A DNA stretch of 64,000 nucleotides, from positions 3,194,001-3,258,000 of the forward strand of contig NC_015496.1 of NCBI RefSeq assembly GCF_000212355.1, read 5' to 3'. The translations under genes and the position numbers were made by a program. Below the pieces are notes generated by a model that saw only the letters and a program-made list of their open reading frames with translations, made no database searches and was not told where the DNA came from. The DNA is from Dokdonia sp. 4H-3-7-5 (GTDB lineage: Bacteria; Bacteroidota; Bacteroidia; Flavobacteriales; Flavobacteriaceae). How positions within the stretch are numbered: the first letter of the stretch is position 1; every line of letters starts with the position of its first letter. Shown here piece after piece: positions 52,640 to 61,892 of this stretch.

Positions 52640-54334
52640 ATGCTACAAACTCAAAAATGGTGGAAAGAAGGAATTGTATACCAGATTTACCCTAGATCTT
52701 ATCGCGATACGACGGGTAACGGCATAGGTGACTTACGCGGAATCATAGAAAAACTAGATTACATCGCTAGTCTAGGGGTAGACATTATCTGGCTCAACCC
52801 TATTTATGATTCGCCTAATGATGATAATGGTTATGACATACGTGACTACCGTAAAATTATGGCAGAGTTTGGCACTATGGCGGACTTTGACGAGTTACTT
52901 GCAGGCATGAAAGCCAGAGGACTGCGTTTAGTGATGGATCTTGTAGTTAATCATTGTAGTGACGAGAATGAATGGTTTAAAGAAAGTAGAACATCTCGTG
53001 ATAATCCTTACCGAGATTACTTCCACTGGTGGCCAGCGGAAAAAGGAACACCTCCAAAAAGATGGAGCTACTTTGATGTAGAAGAAAATGCATGGCAATA
53101 CGACAAGCAAACAGATGCCTATTACTTACACTACTTTGCGGTAAAGCAGCCCGACCTCAAATGGGAAAACCCAAAAGTGAGAGCCGAAATATATGATATG
53201 ATGCACTTTTGGTTTAAAAAAGGCGTCGATGGTTTCCGTATGGATGTAATTCCCTTTATAAGCAAAGACACAAGCTACCCCGAAATTGACGCAAAAGAAC
53301 CTCATGAATACATTGCATATTATGCAAATGGCCCCAAAGTGCATGACTACCTCAACGAACTCAATAATGAAGTAATCTCAAAATACGATGCGTTTACGGT
53401 TGGTGAAGGCCCAGGGATAAGCATTGATGATGCACTGGATTTTGTTCATGAAGAACGCAAGGAGATGGATATGTTTTTCCACTTTGACCTTATGAGCTTA
53501 GATCGTGCACCTGGCGAAGTATTTAAAATGCGTGATGGCGGCTACTCCTTACCTGAATTTAAAAAAGTATTTACTGACTGGGATGCGGCATTTGCAAAAG
53601 CCGGCTGGGGATCATTATTTCTAGCAAATCATGATTTCCCTAGAACGGTAAGCCGCTGGGGTAATGACACTCCAGAACACTGGAAAAATAGCGCTACCCT
53701 CCTTCAAACGTTTCTCTTGACCATGCGCGGTACTCCATATTTTTATCAAGGCGATGAGATTGGGATGACTAACGTATGCTTTACAGACATAGAAGATTAT
53801 CGAGATATCAATACTATAAATAGGTATGAAACAGTAAAGAAAAGAGGCGGAGATCTTGAGGCTTTTATGGACAGCGAGCAACATGCTGCTAGAGAGAATG
53901 CACGCACTCCCATGCAGTGGGACAATACAGAAAACGCTGGATTTACAAGCGGCACCCCGTGGATAAATGTAAATAGTGATTACAAGACAGGTGTGAGTGT
54001 AAAAGACCAACTCAATAAAAAGGATTCTATACTCTCCTACTTCAAACAGATTGTTGCTGTGCGTAAAAAGTACCCAGCGCTTGTTTATGGCGCTTATGAG
54101 TGTATCAAGCCAGAAAATGAGCAAGTATATTGCTACACACGAACGCTGGAGAGCGATCGCTTTTTAGTGCTCTTAAACTTCTCTGAAGACACAGCACACT
54201 TCTCACTGCCACTTACTGTAGGCTATAACAGAAAGATCAAAGTGATTTCTAATGATAAAATTATAGATGATAGAACCTTTAAGGAGTTTACCCTTCGCCC
54301 ATGGCAAGCTATTGTATATCGTTTGCAAAACTAG
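52640..54334 (+). CDS. Alpha-glucosidase, GH13 (oligo-1,6-glucosidase type)
   Basis: A 564-residue cytoplasmic enzyme (no signal peptide) that hydrolyses alpha-glucosides of the maltose/isomaltose type. KWWKEGIVYQIYPRSYRDTTGNGIGDL is the family opening (given in overlapping parts: KWWKEGIVYQIYPRS, GNGIGDLRGI). The nucleophile is D202 in GFRMDVIPF, the acid/base E256 in TVGEGPG, and the transition-state Asp is in ANHDFPRTVSRWGND. Trehalose-6-phosphate hydrolase is a possible alternative in this family. It converges with the LysE gene, and their stop codons share CTAG. Confidence 0.92.
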   Translation: MLQTQKWWKEGIVYQIYPRSYRDTTGNGIGDLRGIIEKLDYIASLGVDIIWLNPIYDSPNDDNGYDIRDYRKIMAEFGTMADFDELLAGMKARGLRLVMDLVVNHCSDENEWFKESRTSRDNPYRDYFHWWPAEKGTPPKRWSYFDVEENAWQYDKQTDAYYLHYFAVKQPDLKWENPKVRAEIYDMMHFWFKKGVDGFRMDVIPFISKDTSYPEIDAKEPHEYIAYYANGPKVHDYLNELNNEVISKYDAFTVGEGPGISIDDALDFVHEERKEMDMFFHFDLMSLDRAPGEVFKMRDGGYSLPEFKKVFTDWDAAFAKAGWGSLFLANHDFPRTVSRWGNDTPEHWKNSATLLQTFLLTMRGTPYFYQGDEIGMTNVCFTDIEDYRDINTINRYETVKKRGGDLEAFMDSEQHAARENARTPMQWDNTENAGFTSGTPWINVNSDYKTGVSVKDQLNKKDSILSYFKQIVAVRKKYPALVYGAYECIKPENEQVYCYTRTLESDRFLVLLNFSEDTAHFSLPLTVGYNRKIKVISNDKIIDDRTFKEFTLRPWQAIVYRLQN

Positions 54335-54948
54335 TCGTCTATAAAAATGTAAACAGCAATCCCTATAAAAACGATAATCTGGAGCCACTTTAGAACAACT
54401 CCTGCATTCTTATTAGTGCGAAGTACATGAGAGATTTTACCCGCTACGAGTGCGATACTCCCAAAAATGACAGAGGATTCTAGCATAAACAGCAATCCTA
54501 AGACATAAAATTGATACACCGTGTTTCCTTCTGGATCCCATAAGAATCCTGGGAAAAATGCTAAGAAGAATATGGTCACCTTAGGGTTAAGAATATTCAT
54601 AATCACACCTTGTTTAAAAAGGGCTGTGTATGACTTTTTTGGAGCACCATCTGCGAGATTAATTGACGCATCGCTACGGTATACTTTAAAGGCTAGATAA
54701 AGCAAGTACATTGCTCCTACCGTTTTAATTGCAAAAAACAGAAAAGGCGAAGCAGCAATCACTGCCGATAGTCCAAAAGCAACGAGTGTAGTATGTACAA
54801 TACATCCAGATATTAACCCTGCGGTGGTTGCTAGTCCCGATTTACTTCCATTTGCAACACTTTGAGTGAGTACATAGATGTTATCTGGCCCTGGCGAAAA
54901 CGCAAGCAATGCTGTTGCTGCAAGAAAAGCAATGAGAGATTCTATCAA
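54331..54948 (-). CDS. LysE/RhtB-family amino-acid exporter
   Basis: A 205-residue inner-membrane protein with six hydrophobic helices. AFSPGPDNIYVLTQSVANG is the family's N-terminal motif, and GVIMNILNPKVTIFFLAFFP the second conserved block. Members export amino acids such as threonine, homoserine or lysine; the specificity is not readable. Its stop (CTA on the plus strand) overlaps the stop of the converging alpha-glucosidase gene. Confidence 0.93.
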   Translation of the reverse strand: MIESLIAFLAATALLAFSPGPDNIYVLTQSVANGSKSGLATTAGLISGCIVHTTLVAFGLSAVIAASPFLFFAIKTVGAMYLLYLAFKVYRSDASINLADGAPKKSYTALFKQGVIMNILNPKVTIFFLAFFPGFLWDPEGNTVYQFYVLGLLFMLESSVIFGSIALVAGKISHVLRTNKNAGVVLKWLQIIVFIGIAVYIFIDD

Positions 54949-55004
54949 AGGAATACTAGTTAGTTAATCATTGCAAAATAAGAAAAAACAAGATGCTTAC
55001 AACA

Positions 55005-55166
55005 CTACCACTGTCGTTCCTTCCACATCGAGTAAAAGCCTAGCAATAATAAAAGACCTGCTGCAGCAAGCTTTGCCCATTGCGGGATAAAGGTTGCGAT
55101 ATCAGGTTTCATCGCAAAAAGCATGACGGCAATTGATGCAAAAATAAGTTTATGAGAATTTCTCAT
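55005..55166 (-). CDS. Small membrane protein, 53 residues
   Basis: ATG at 55166, TAG at 55005-55007. The short product begins MRNSHKLIFASIAVMLFAMK, followed by PDIATFIPQWAKL, a second hydrophobic helix AAAGLLLLLGFYSMW, and KERQW. Two short membrane segments with positively charged ends favour a real gene. It lies between pyrD and the LysE gene, on the same strand as both. I do not recognise a family. Confidence 0.6.
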   Translation of the reverse strand: MRNSHKLIFASIAVMLFAMKPDIATFIPQWAKLAAAGLLLLLGFYSMWKERQW

Positions 55167-55210
55167 GGTATGTATTGATTAACGTGTAGTTACTAGACGG
55201 CAGTAACGTA

Positions 55211-56245
55211 CTATCCTTTCGCTAAAATGGCGTTATTTATCTCTTTAATTAACCCTGGACCTTCATATACGAACCCTGTATATAGTTGTACGAGGGATGC
55301 TCCTGCTTCAAGTTTATCCAGAGCGTCTTGTGCAGAGTGAATTCCTCCTACACCTATAATTGGAAATGAATTACTACTCTTCTCTGATAGGTACTTAATC
55401 ACACGTGTAGAACGATCGGTTACTGGCTTACCGCTTAGTCCGCCGTTGCCTATTTCTGCTAGCCGGGCTTCTGTGGTTATTAATCCCTCTCTATTTACAG
55501 AGGTATTACTTGCAATCACACCATCTAGCCCTGTTTCTTTCACAAGCGCTACGATTTCATCTAGTTGCTGGTCATTAAGATCTGGAGCTATTTTAAGAAC
55601 AATTGGTCGCTGCACCGCATAGGTTTTATTTGCCTGCTGTACGGCTCCTATAAGTTCTTCTAGATAATCTTTATCATTCAATTTTGCATGACTAGACACA
55701 TTAGGGCAACTTACATTGAGCACAAAATAATCTACTACAGGATGTAATTCGTGAAAACACGTTAGATAGTCTGCTGTATAATCCTCTGGCTTGCTATCGG
55801 TGTTTTTACCGATATTTCCACCTATAATAATGTTATGATTCTTGCGAGATTTTAATCGATTTACCGCTTCGGCTACTCCTCCATTATTGAAGCCCATTCT
55901 GTTTATGAGCCCTTGATCTTCTTTTAATCTAAACAGACGCTGCTTTGGGTTTCCTGCTTGTGCCTTTGGAGTAACAGTACCTATCTCAATAAAACCAAAT
56001 CCTAAATCTCCTAGTTCATTAAAAAGCTTTGCATCTTTATCAAAACCTGCCGCTAGTCCTACGGGGTTTTTAAAGGTAAGCCCCAGTACTTTGCGTTCTA
56101 GTCGCTTGTCTTCCACCTTACCCATACGATTAAGAAGTCCTGAGAGTCCTAATTTGTGCAATCGCTTTATCCATCTAAAGGTAAAATAATGCACTTTTTC
56201 TGGATCAAAGGAAAAGAGAATTGGGCGTATGAGGAGTTTGTACAT
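55211..56245 (-). CDS. pyrD: Dihydroorotate dehydrogenase (quinone), class 2
   Basis: Membrane-associated oxidation of dihydroorotate with quinone as acceptor; about 344 residues. The N-terminal helix pair ([20 protein letters not shown]) is the class 2 membrane-association segment. The FMN barrel follows, with [28 protein letters not shown] and the catalytic serine in [20 protein letters not shown] and [19 protein letters not shown] close the FMN site. An upstream extension to 56347 would translate the palindromic repeat and an unlikely leader, so the start at 56245 was chosen. Confidence 0.95.
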   Translation of the reverse strand: MYKLLIRPILFSFDPEKVHYFTFRWIKRLHKLGLSGLLNRMGKVEDKRLERKVLGLTFKNPVGLAAGFDKDAKLFNELGDLGFGFIEIGTVTPKAQAGNPKQRLFRLKEDQGLINRMGFNNGGVAEAVNRLKSRKNHNIIIGGNIGKNTDSKPEDYTADYLTCFHELHPVVDYFVLNVSCPNVSSHAKLNDKDYLEELIGAVQQANKTYAVQRPIVLKIAPDLNDQQLDEIVALVKETGLDGVIASNTSVNREGLITTEARLAEIGNGGLSGKPVTDRSTRVIKYLSEKSSNSFPIIGVGGIHSAQDALDKLEAGASLVQLYTGFVYEGPGLIKEINNAILAKG

Positions 56246-56316
56246 TTCGGTGGTTTCTGTGGTGCAAAAATAGTCCAAAAAGAGGTATTTTTGAAGCAGA
56301 ACTGAATGATGATTTT

Positions 56317-56336
56317 TACGCTTTCGCGAAAGCGTA
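56317..56336. repeat. Palindromic repeat, full 20-bp form, in a divergent promoter region
   Basis: Perfect 20-mer between divergent pyrD and pepT, 16 bp before the pepT start codon, so it may lie in the pepT leader. Confidence 0.95.
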
Positions 56337-56352
56337 CTCACAACCACCCATT

Positions 56353-57594
56353 ATGATTGATAAAGACGCACTTCTTAAGAGATTTATAAGCTACGTAACC
56401 ACCTATACCGAAAGTGACCCAAACAGCGACACTACGCCAAGTACTACTTGCCAGTGGGATCTTGCAAGACAGCTTAGAGATGAACTCGAAGCTATGGGAA
56501 TGAGTGAGGTGAGTATAGATGAGCATGCGTACGTAATGGCATCACTACCTAGCAATGTAGATCACGATGTGCCGGTTATTGGTTTTATCTCACACTTTGA
56601 TACAACTTCAGATTTTACAGGGAAGGATGTAAAACCACAGATTTGGGAGAATTATGACGGTGGAGATCTTGTTCTTAATAAGGAACAGAATATCGTGTTA
56701 TCGCCAGAATACTTTGATGATTTAAAGCAATACAAAGGGCAAACTATTGTAACTACAGATGGCACTACGCTACTAGGTGCAGATGATAAAGCGGGTATTA
56801 CTGAGATTATGGAAGCAATGAAATACTTGCTTGAAAATCCTCAAGTAAAACACGGTAAAATACGTGTAGGCTTTACGCCAGATGAGGAAATAGGTCGTGG
56901 TGCTCATAAATTTGATGTAGAAAAATTTGGTGCCGAATGGGCATATACGATGGATGGAAGCCAGATAGGCGAACTAGAATATGAAAACTTTAATGCTGCT
57001 GGAGCGGTGGTTACCATAGAAGGTAAAATAGTACACCCAGGCTACGCAAAAGGCAAAATGGTAAATAGTATGTACATCGCTACAGACTACATCAATAGCT
57101 TACCAAGACTAGAAACTCCAGAACATACTTCTGATCGTGAGGGATTCTTTCACCTACATGATATTACGGGCAGCGTAGATAATACAACGCTAGAATATAT
57201 CATAAGAGATCACGACAAAGGACACTTTGAAGCTCGTAAAGAAATGATGATTCAACTTGCAGATGAGCTTAATGCACAGCTAGAAAAAGAAGTAGTGACT
57301 GTAGAGATCAAAGATCAATACTTTAATATGCGTGAGAAAGTGGAACCTGTGATGCACATTGTGGATATTGCAGAGGAAGCAATGAAATCGCTAGACATAG
57401 AACCACTTATCAAACCTATACGTGGTGGTACAGATGGATCACAACTCTCGTTTATGGGATTACCGTGTCCTAACATTTTTGCAGGTGGTCATAACTTCCA
57501 TGGGCGATATGAATATGTACCTGTAGAGAGTATGATGAAAGCCGTTGAGGTCATTGTAAGAATTACAGAAATCACAGCACAAAAGAACGCTTAA
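56353..57594 (+). CDS. pepT: Peptidase T (tripeptide aminopeptidase)
   Basis: Cytoplasmic M20 di-zinc peptidase of 413 residues that removes N-terminal residues from tripeptides. The first zinc motif is GFISHFDTTSDF, the bridging Asp lies in TTLLGADDKAGITEIMEA, and the catalytic and zinc Glu pair in FTPDEEIGRGAHKFD. RGGTDGSQLSFMGLP and AGGHNFHGRYEYVPV complete the site. The dimerisation domain sits at about 215-315. Monocistronic. Confidence 0.96.
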   Translation: MIDKDALLKRFISYVTTYTESDPNSDTTPSTTCQWDLARQLRDELEAMGMSEVSIDEHAYVMASLPSNVDHDVPVIGFISHFDTTSDFTGKDVKPQIWENYDGGDLVLNKEQNIVLSPEYFDDLKQYKGQTIVTTDGTTLLGADDKAGITEIMEAMKYLLENPQVKHGKIRVGFTPDEEIGRGAHKFDVEKFGAEWAYTMDGSQIGELEYENFNAAGAVVTIEGKIVHPGYAKGKMVNSMYIATDYINSLPRLETPEHTSDREGFFHLHDITGSVDNTTLEYIIRDHDKGHFEARKEMMIQLADELNAQLEKEVVTVEIKDQYFNMREKVEPVMHIVDIAEEAMKSLDIEPLIKPIRGGTDGSQLSFMGLPCPNIFAGGHNFHGRYEYVPVESMMKAVEVIVRITEITAQKNA

Positions 57595-57652
57595 GACAAC
57601 GATCGCAATTAGCGAATTTCAAATAACTATCGTTTTATAAATTAGCTCACTT

Positions 57653-58846
57653 ATGAATCCTTCTGCCACTGGCTGGATAAATAAACACTTCCCAAAGCTT
57701 CTTGACTATCTAGTTAAGAACCCTATGGATGAGCGTGCATTTTATGATTCGCTACGAGCCAAGGGTTTTATCTATGGACACTCTCTAGACACCTTGCTGG
57801 ATAGTGAATCCTCACAACTTAAGTGGACGGTACAGGAGAAAACAAAGATTAACCTCTTTGACGCACTTGCTTTTACGTATTACGATACGATTGCAAATGC
57901 TAGGCAAGAAGATTGCCTAGAAGCTATCGTTTCATTTTACAGGCAGCTAGATAAAAAGGAACAGTACTTTATTAAAATCCCTTTAGGTAATGAATCTGCG
58001 GCTGCTAAGGTGGAAAAGATTATCCATCAGCGAGTGCAGACTAATGAGTCCGCCTTGCAGAAGAGTTTTAGTCATCTTATCACTAATGCTTTAGTGTTTA
58101 TAGATATTCTAAGTTTTGATCACTACCTCATTACCCAAGCTGATCCCTACGAGTATGCAAAAAATCTAGAGGCTGTTCTTACAGAATCTATATGGCTGGC
58201 ATTGCAACAAAAAGAAAGTAAAGATGAATATAACAAGCTCCTGATAAAACTATTTGAAAGCTCTGTACGCTATAACGAACTCATAAAGCACACGCATACC
58301 AAGGTCTCTGAGATTAATCTCGGGATTATCACAGAACCTCTGGAGCAACAATACCTTCTGGATTTATGTAGTCTATCACTATGGGATGACGAGAAAATCG
58401 ATAAGCACGAACGCGAATTTATCATGCAGTTCTGTACGATAATGGGTCTTGATGAAAAAGGCTACCTAGATGCTGTGCTTGCTGTAAAAACATTCCTGAC
58501 GGAACACGGCACAGAGATATCATATCTTAAATACAGTAATCCTATAAAGCATTTTTATAGTCAGACGACTTCTTCTGTGGGTAATCTTATATCACGCAAT
58601 AGCAATCGCCTTGTGAGAGAAATAAGAGAGAGCCGTGACTTAGTGATTTTACTAGGCCAGTCTACTACGCGAGATTTATCTAAAGAAGAGCGCAAAGTGG
58701 TAAAAAAACAGCTACTTGACATTTGCAAGAGCATACCATCATTGGCAGTATTCTTACTTCCAGGAGGCGGATTATTACTACCTATTCTAGTACGGTTAAT
58801 CCCAACAATGCTCCCTAGTGCTTTTAATGAAAATCTGGAGGATTAA
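57653..58846 (+). CDS. LETM1-related protein
   Basis: A 397-residue protein. The C-terminal segment (about 345-392) contains RDLSKEERKVVKKQLLDI and IPSLAVFLLPGGGLLLPILV, the pattern of the LETM1-like domain, with a hydrophobic stretch that may insert into the membrane. The middle (about 240-290) resembles a TerB-like helical domain (DDEKIDKHEREFIMQFCTIM). In Bacteroidota such proteins are labelled LETM1-related or biofilm-associated; the molecular role is not known. Its stop overlaps that of the converging LytTR regulator in TTAA. Confidence 0.82.
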   Translation: MNPSATGWINKHFPKLLDYLVKNPMDERAFYDSLRAKGFIYGHSLDTLLDSESSQLKWTVQEKTKINLFDALAFTYYDTIANARQEDCLEAIVSFYRQLDKKEQYFIKIPLGNESAAAKVEKIIHQRVQTNESALQKSFSHLITNALVFIDILSFDHYLITQADPYEYAKNLEAVLTESIWLALQQKESKDEYNKLLIKLFESSVRYNELIKHTHTKVSEINLGIITEPLEQQYLLDLCSLSLWDDEKIDKHEREFIMQFCTIMGLDEKGYLDAVLAVKTFLTEHGTEISYLKYSNPIKHFYSQTTSSVGNLISRNSNRLVREIRESRDLVILLGQSTTRDLSKEERKVVKKQLLDICKSIPSLAVFLLPGGGLLLPILVRLIPTMLPSAFNENLED

Positions 58847-59601
58847 GCAATCCACGTTTTAAAGTCTTTTACACGCTCCCTGCTCACAATAATCTCTTGC
58901 TCGCTCCAGGTGTTCAACTTTATTTTTAATCTTGAGTTAGTGTATGCTATGATATCTGCTATCGCATTGATATTGACATAGAATTTCCTGCTTACGCGGA
59001 AGAAGGTTTCAGGCTCTAGATCATTTTCTAGCAACTCAAGTGTCGTATCCAGCAAATAGTTGCGACCATCTATAGTACCAGCATATGTTCCTTTGTTTTC
59101 ACTATAAAAACACTCAATCTCATCTATAGGAATCATTTTTATATGCTGCCCTATTTTAGTTGTAAAACGCTTTTTATACTCACGTTCTACTGCTGTTGCG
59201 CCTAGTAACTTACGGATGTCTTCAAAGTTAAGTGACACATCTTGCGCCTTAGGCATGCGCTCTTTATACTTGTTTACTGCTTTTTCAAGATCTTCGTCGT
59301 CTATAGGTTTTAATAAATAATCTACGCTATTAAGTTTAAAAGCTTGTAGCGCATATTCATCAAAAGCCGTTGTAAAAATAATAGCACTCTTCACCTCTAC
59401 TTGATCAAAAATCTCAAAAGACAATCCATCTGAAAGTTGGATGTCTAGAAAAATCAAATCTGGGTGCGTATTCGTTTTAAACCAAGCCACAGCTTCCTCT
59501 ACAGAATGCAGCATTTCATTTACAGTAACTCCTACTTCGGCAAGCATTCTGTTAAGGCGTCTTGCAGATGGTTTTTCGTCTTCTATAATGAGTACGTTCA
59601 T
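58843..59601 (-). CDS. LytTR-family response regulator
   Basis: A 252-residue two-component regulator. The receiver domain (1-120) has acidic pair E7-D8, phospho-acceptor D53 in LIFLDIQLSDG and K in YLLKPID. The LytTR DNA-binding domain (about 140-250) contains IECFYSENKGTYAGTIDGR and FFRVSRKFYVNINAI. No sensor kinase is adjacent; instead an amidohydrolase and three 2TM genes lie upstream on the same strand. In relatives the partner is usually a 2TM-type histidine kinase, so the kinase may have been lost or moved. Confidence 0.93.
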   Translation of the reverse strand: MNVLIIEDEKPSARRLNRMLAEVGVTVNEMLHSVEEAVAWFKTNTHPDLIFLDIQLSDGLSFEIFDQVEVKSAIIFTTAFDEYALQAFKLNSVDYLLKPIDDEDLEKAVNKYKERMPKAQDVSLNFEDIRKLLGATAVEREYKKRFTTKIGQHIKMIPIDEIECFYSENKGTYAGTIDGRNYLLDTTLELLENDLEPETFFRVSRKFYVNINAIADIIAYTNSRLKIKLNTWSEQEIIVSRERVKDFKTWIA

Positions 59602-59650
59602 GGATTGGCTATTTGATGGTTTTGTTGATGTACGTAAAAATACTAATTCT

Positions 59651-60787
59651 TTATTCTTGTGTGATAAGTACGCCCTCTTTCCAGATTTTCACTATCGAGT
59701 TCATGTTTAATACACCTTCAACAGGAGATTTATCGAGCAATAACATATCTGCTTTAAAGCCTTCTTTTATATAACCTACGTTATTTAGAGAAAACTTATC
59801 TGCTGGTAATGAGGTGGCACTCGCGAGCACTGCTTCTATGGGTAATCCCGCTTTCGCGAAAAAAGCCAATTCCTTATACAAATCGCTACCTATATTAATA
59901 TTGGCATTTGGTGGATCTGTACCTGCTAGAATTGGAATACCTGCATCATATAAACGCTTAACTTCCTTGAGGAGACGCGCTTCTATTTCGGCAGTTTCTT
60001 CGGCTGTTTTGTTGTAGTACAATGGCTGAATCAATACTGTGGTAAGTATGGTAGGTATTACAAAGAAGTTTGCATCTTCATTAAGTTGATCGAGCTGTGC
60101 TGCTGTAAGAGGCTCATCATTATAAATATGCACGAGACCATCTGCACCGCTTGAGAGTGCATCAAAAGCATCTTGCGCTCGTGACACATGTACAACCGCA
60201 ATTTTATCTGCTTTATGAGCTTCTTTAATAATAGCCGCTACGGTTGCTTTATCAAGTGTAGCTTTCCAAGGTTCGACAATAATCTTTATGTAATCAACTC
60301 CAGCGGCTACACGATCTGCTACCCATTGCGCAGCATCTTCTGGCTTAGAAAGTGTAGGAATAGGAAAACCGTATTGTGTCCCGTGACCGCCTTCTGTGGT
60401 AGCTGCATATCCTGCGCGATACAATCTAGCATTCCCAGGAGTATCACGTAGACTAATCATTGTCTCTTGCATGGGTTCCATGCCGTGCATGTCTAGCAAA
60501 TTGAGAACACCTGCTTGTGCTGCTTCTTGTAGTTGTGGAGCGGCCCATGTATGAACATGAGCATTAGTAAGAGCTGGCATTAAGAACCTCCCAGTGCCGT
60601 CTATGGTAGTCTGTGCAGTAAGTGGATTTGAAGACACCTCGCTGATGATTCCGTTGTCTACTTTTACAAATTGATTTGCTAGAATTTCGGTGCCGTTAAA
60701 TACGGTTACATGTTCTACTACAAAGCTTTGTTGCCCGCTCGCTGAGTAGAAGCCCAGGAATAATAAGACAAATAGCGTACGTATCAT
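59651..60787 (-). CDS. Secreted amidohydrolase family protein
   Basis: A 378-residue exported metal-dependent hydrolase. The signal peptide is IRTLFVLLFLGFYSASGQ. Metal ligands are the HVH of NAHVHTWAAP and the histidine of AVVHVSRA; GTDPPNAN carries the catalytic Asp, and VDYIKIIVEPWK the likely bridging lysine. Imidazolone- or prolidase-like substrates are possible. The start is at 60787 because the longer frame (60868) prepends the C-terminal coding sequence of the 2TM gene. It overlaps that gene by 4 bp (ATGA). A degenerate palindrome copy at 59849 is read AFFAKAG. Confidence 0.9.
   Translation of the reverse strand: MIRTLFVLLFLGFYSASGQQSFVVEHVTVFNGTEILANQFVKVDNGIISEVSSNPLTAQTTIDGTGRFLMPALTNAHVHTWAAPQLQEAAQAGVLNLLDMHGMEPMQETMISLRDTPGNARLYRAGYAATTEGGHGTQYGFPIPTLSKPEDAAQWVADRVAAGVDYIKIIVEPWKATLDKATVAAIIKEAHKADKIAVVHVSRAQDAFDALSSGADGLVHIYNDEPLTAAQLDQLNEDANFFVIPTILTTVLIQPLYYNKTAEETAEIEARLLKEVKRLYDAGIPILAGTDPPNANINIGSDLYKELAFFAKAGLPIEAVLASATSLPADKFSLNNVGYIKEGFKADMLLLDKSPVEGVLNMNSIVKIWKEGVLITQE
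59849..59866. repeat. Degenerate palindromic repeat inside the amidohydrolase gene
   Basis: CGCTTTCGCGAAAAAAGC keeps the centre and both arms, with an A-run expanded on one side. It is read in frame as AFFAKAG. Confidence 0.8.
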
Positions 60788-61128
60788 GGGTTCCTGTTTT
60801 CGCGAAAGCGGTTTGAAAACTCCTCCTCCTCTTGATCCATAAATTCTTGAATCTTGCGATCTTCCCATTTCTTTAATCCTTTAAAGAAGCGGAAGCCTTT
60901 AAAAACATAAATCCAATGTACTAGCAGCGATAATCCCCAGAAAAATGGTGTTGTATAACGTACCCACCAAGGTGCATTGCCCAGCACATCGAAATTAAAG
61001 AACATCCCCGAGTAGAATAATTGCAGCAGGATGTTTATCACAAGATAAACCGTGAGATGCCTGTAAAATCCTTTCTCTTCTTCTACGCGTTTTTTTGCGC
61101 GTTCATATTTACTTGTATTTGATTCCAT
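60784..61128 (-). CDS. 2TM domain protein, copy 3
   Basis: A 114-residue protein with two membrane helices (about 25-42 and 58-78). It opens YERAKKRVEEEKGFYRHLTVYLVIN and has the closing motif WEDRKIQEFM, both typical of the flavobacterial 2TM family. The C-terminus includes a degenerate palindrome copy, read NRFRENR. The start shares a base with the stop of copy 2, and the stop overlaps the amidohydrolase start. Confidence 0.88.
   Translation of the reverse strand: MESNTSKYERAKKRVEEEKGFYRHLTVYLVINILLQLFYSGMFFNFDVLGNAPWWVRYTTPFFWGLSLLVHWIYVFKGFRFFKGLKKWEDRKIQEFMDQEEEEFSNRFRENRNP
60797..60811. repeat. Degenerate palindromic repeat at the end of a 2TM gene
   Basis: TTTTCGCGAAAGCGG, read in frame as RFREN at the very C-terminus of the 2TM protein. 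Confidence 0.8.
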
Positions 61129-61439
61129 TATTTCTTGAATAGTGTATTAGACTGTGATTCGTTTTCTTCCTTTTTTAAATGCTCTTGTATCTTACGTTGC
61201 TCCCATCCCTTGCCTAAAAAAAAGTTGATTCCATATAGCTTGATGGCTTCTATCACGATACCCAGTAAAGAGAAACCTATTACCCAAAGTACCCACGGAT
61301 TGCGAAACTCGTTTACATAGTAATTTATAGCTGCAACGATAGCCGAAATGATGATGGCATTAATAATCTTGCCATAAAATTTCTTAACATTTTGCACATG
61401 TTCTGTAGCTCTTTGATACTTTTCTTTCTGTGTTTCCAT
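61128..61439 (-). CDS. 2TM domain protein, copy 2
   Basis: A 103-residue paralogue: KYQRATEHVQNVKKFYGKI, two membrane helices (about 25-43 and 49-68), then WEQRKIQEHLKKEE. Same operon, 6 bp after copy 1. The 2TM domain is often found before histidine kinases in this group, where it probably anchors or senses; alone, its role is unknown. Confidence 0.88.
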   Translation of the reverse strand: METQKEKYQRATEHVQNVKKFYGKIINAIIISAIVAAINYYVNEFRNPWVLWVIGFSLLGIVIEAIKLYGINFFLGKGWEQRKIQEHLKKEENESQSNTLFKK

Positions 61440-61445
61440 GTTAGT

Positions 61446-61730
61446 TTATTTAAAGTCTTCTTTACGAATGTACTCATCTATATTACGTTTTTCCCAATCT
61501 TTTGAAAAGAAAGGATTCCAGCCAAAGGTCTTTGCAGCATGACTTAGTATCCCGATTCCCCAACCTGCAATAGGAAATATTGCCCAGAAAAAGCCTGTAG
61601 TATAAAAGTTTAATACTAAGAAGAAGCATACAAAGATGAGGTAAGTACCTAGGTGTGTATAAAACTCTTTAAGCTCGCTTACTCTTGCTCTTGCTCTATC
61701 GTACTTTGTGTTTTCTGTTGATGTGTTCAT
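61446..61730 (-). CDS. 2TM domain protein, copy 1
   Basis: About 94 residues. It begins MNTSTENTKYDRARARVSEL, has two hydrophobic helices and the closing WEKRNIDEYIRKEDF. It is the first gene of the operon running to the LytTR regulator. A start 36 bp upstream is open but gives a leader unlike the family. Confidence 0.86.
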   Translation of the reverse strand: MNTSTENTKYDRARARVSELKEFYTHLGTYLIFVCFFLVLNFYTTGFFWAIFPIAGWGIGILSHAAKTFGWNPFFSKDWEKRNIDEYIRKEDFK

Positions 61731-61845
61731 GATGTTTGTTTTTTTGTTTGATGGTGTAAATATCATATCAAACCTTCTTTTTTTAAAGTAGTACTTACCG
61801 AAGTGTAGAAATTCATTACTGAATTGTAAAACTCTCCTAAACTGG

Positions 61846-61876
61846 TTGACATCCCTTCTTAGAAACCGTATCTTTA
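61846..61876 (+). promoter_or_regulatory. Promoter of the Lacal_2735-type small gene
   Basis: TTG (61846-61848), 20 bp, TATCTTTA (61869-61876): a good match to the Bacteroidota TTG-N19-TAnnTTTG promoter, ending 16 bp before the ATG. Confidence 0.65.
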
Positions 61877-61892
61877 TGTAAAAAAAGAAGCT

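Noticed and set aside
56246-56347. Extended N-terminus of pyrD by 34 residues
   Set aside because: It would translate the intergenic palindrome and adds a sequence not expected for class 2 enzymes; MYKLLIRP is the normal start.
60788-60868. Extended N-terminus of the amidohydrolase by 27 residues
   Set aside because: This would overlap the 2TM gene by 85 bp and hide the signal peptide; the ATGA overlap start is better.
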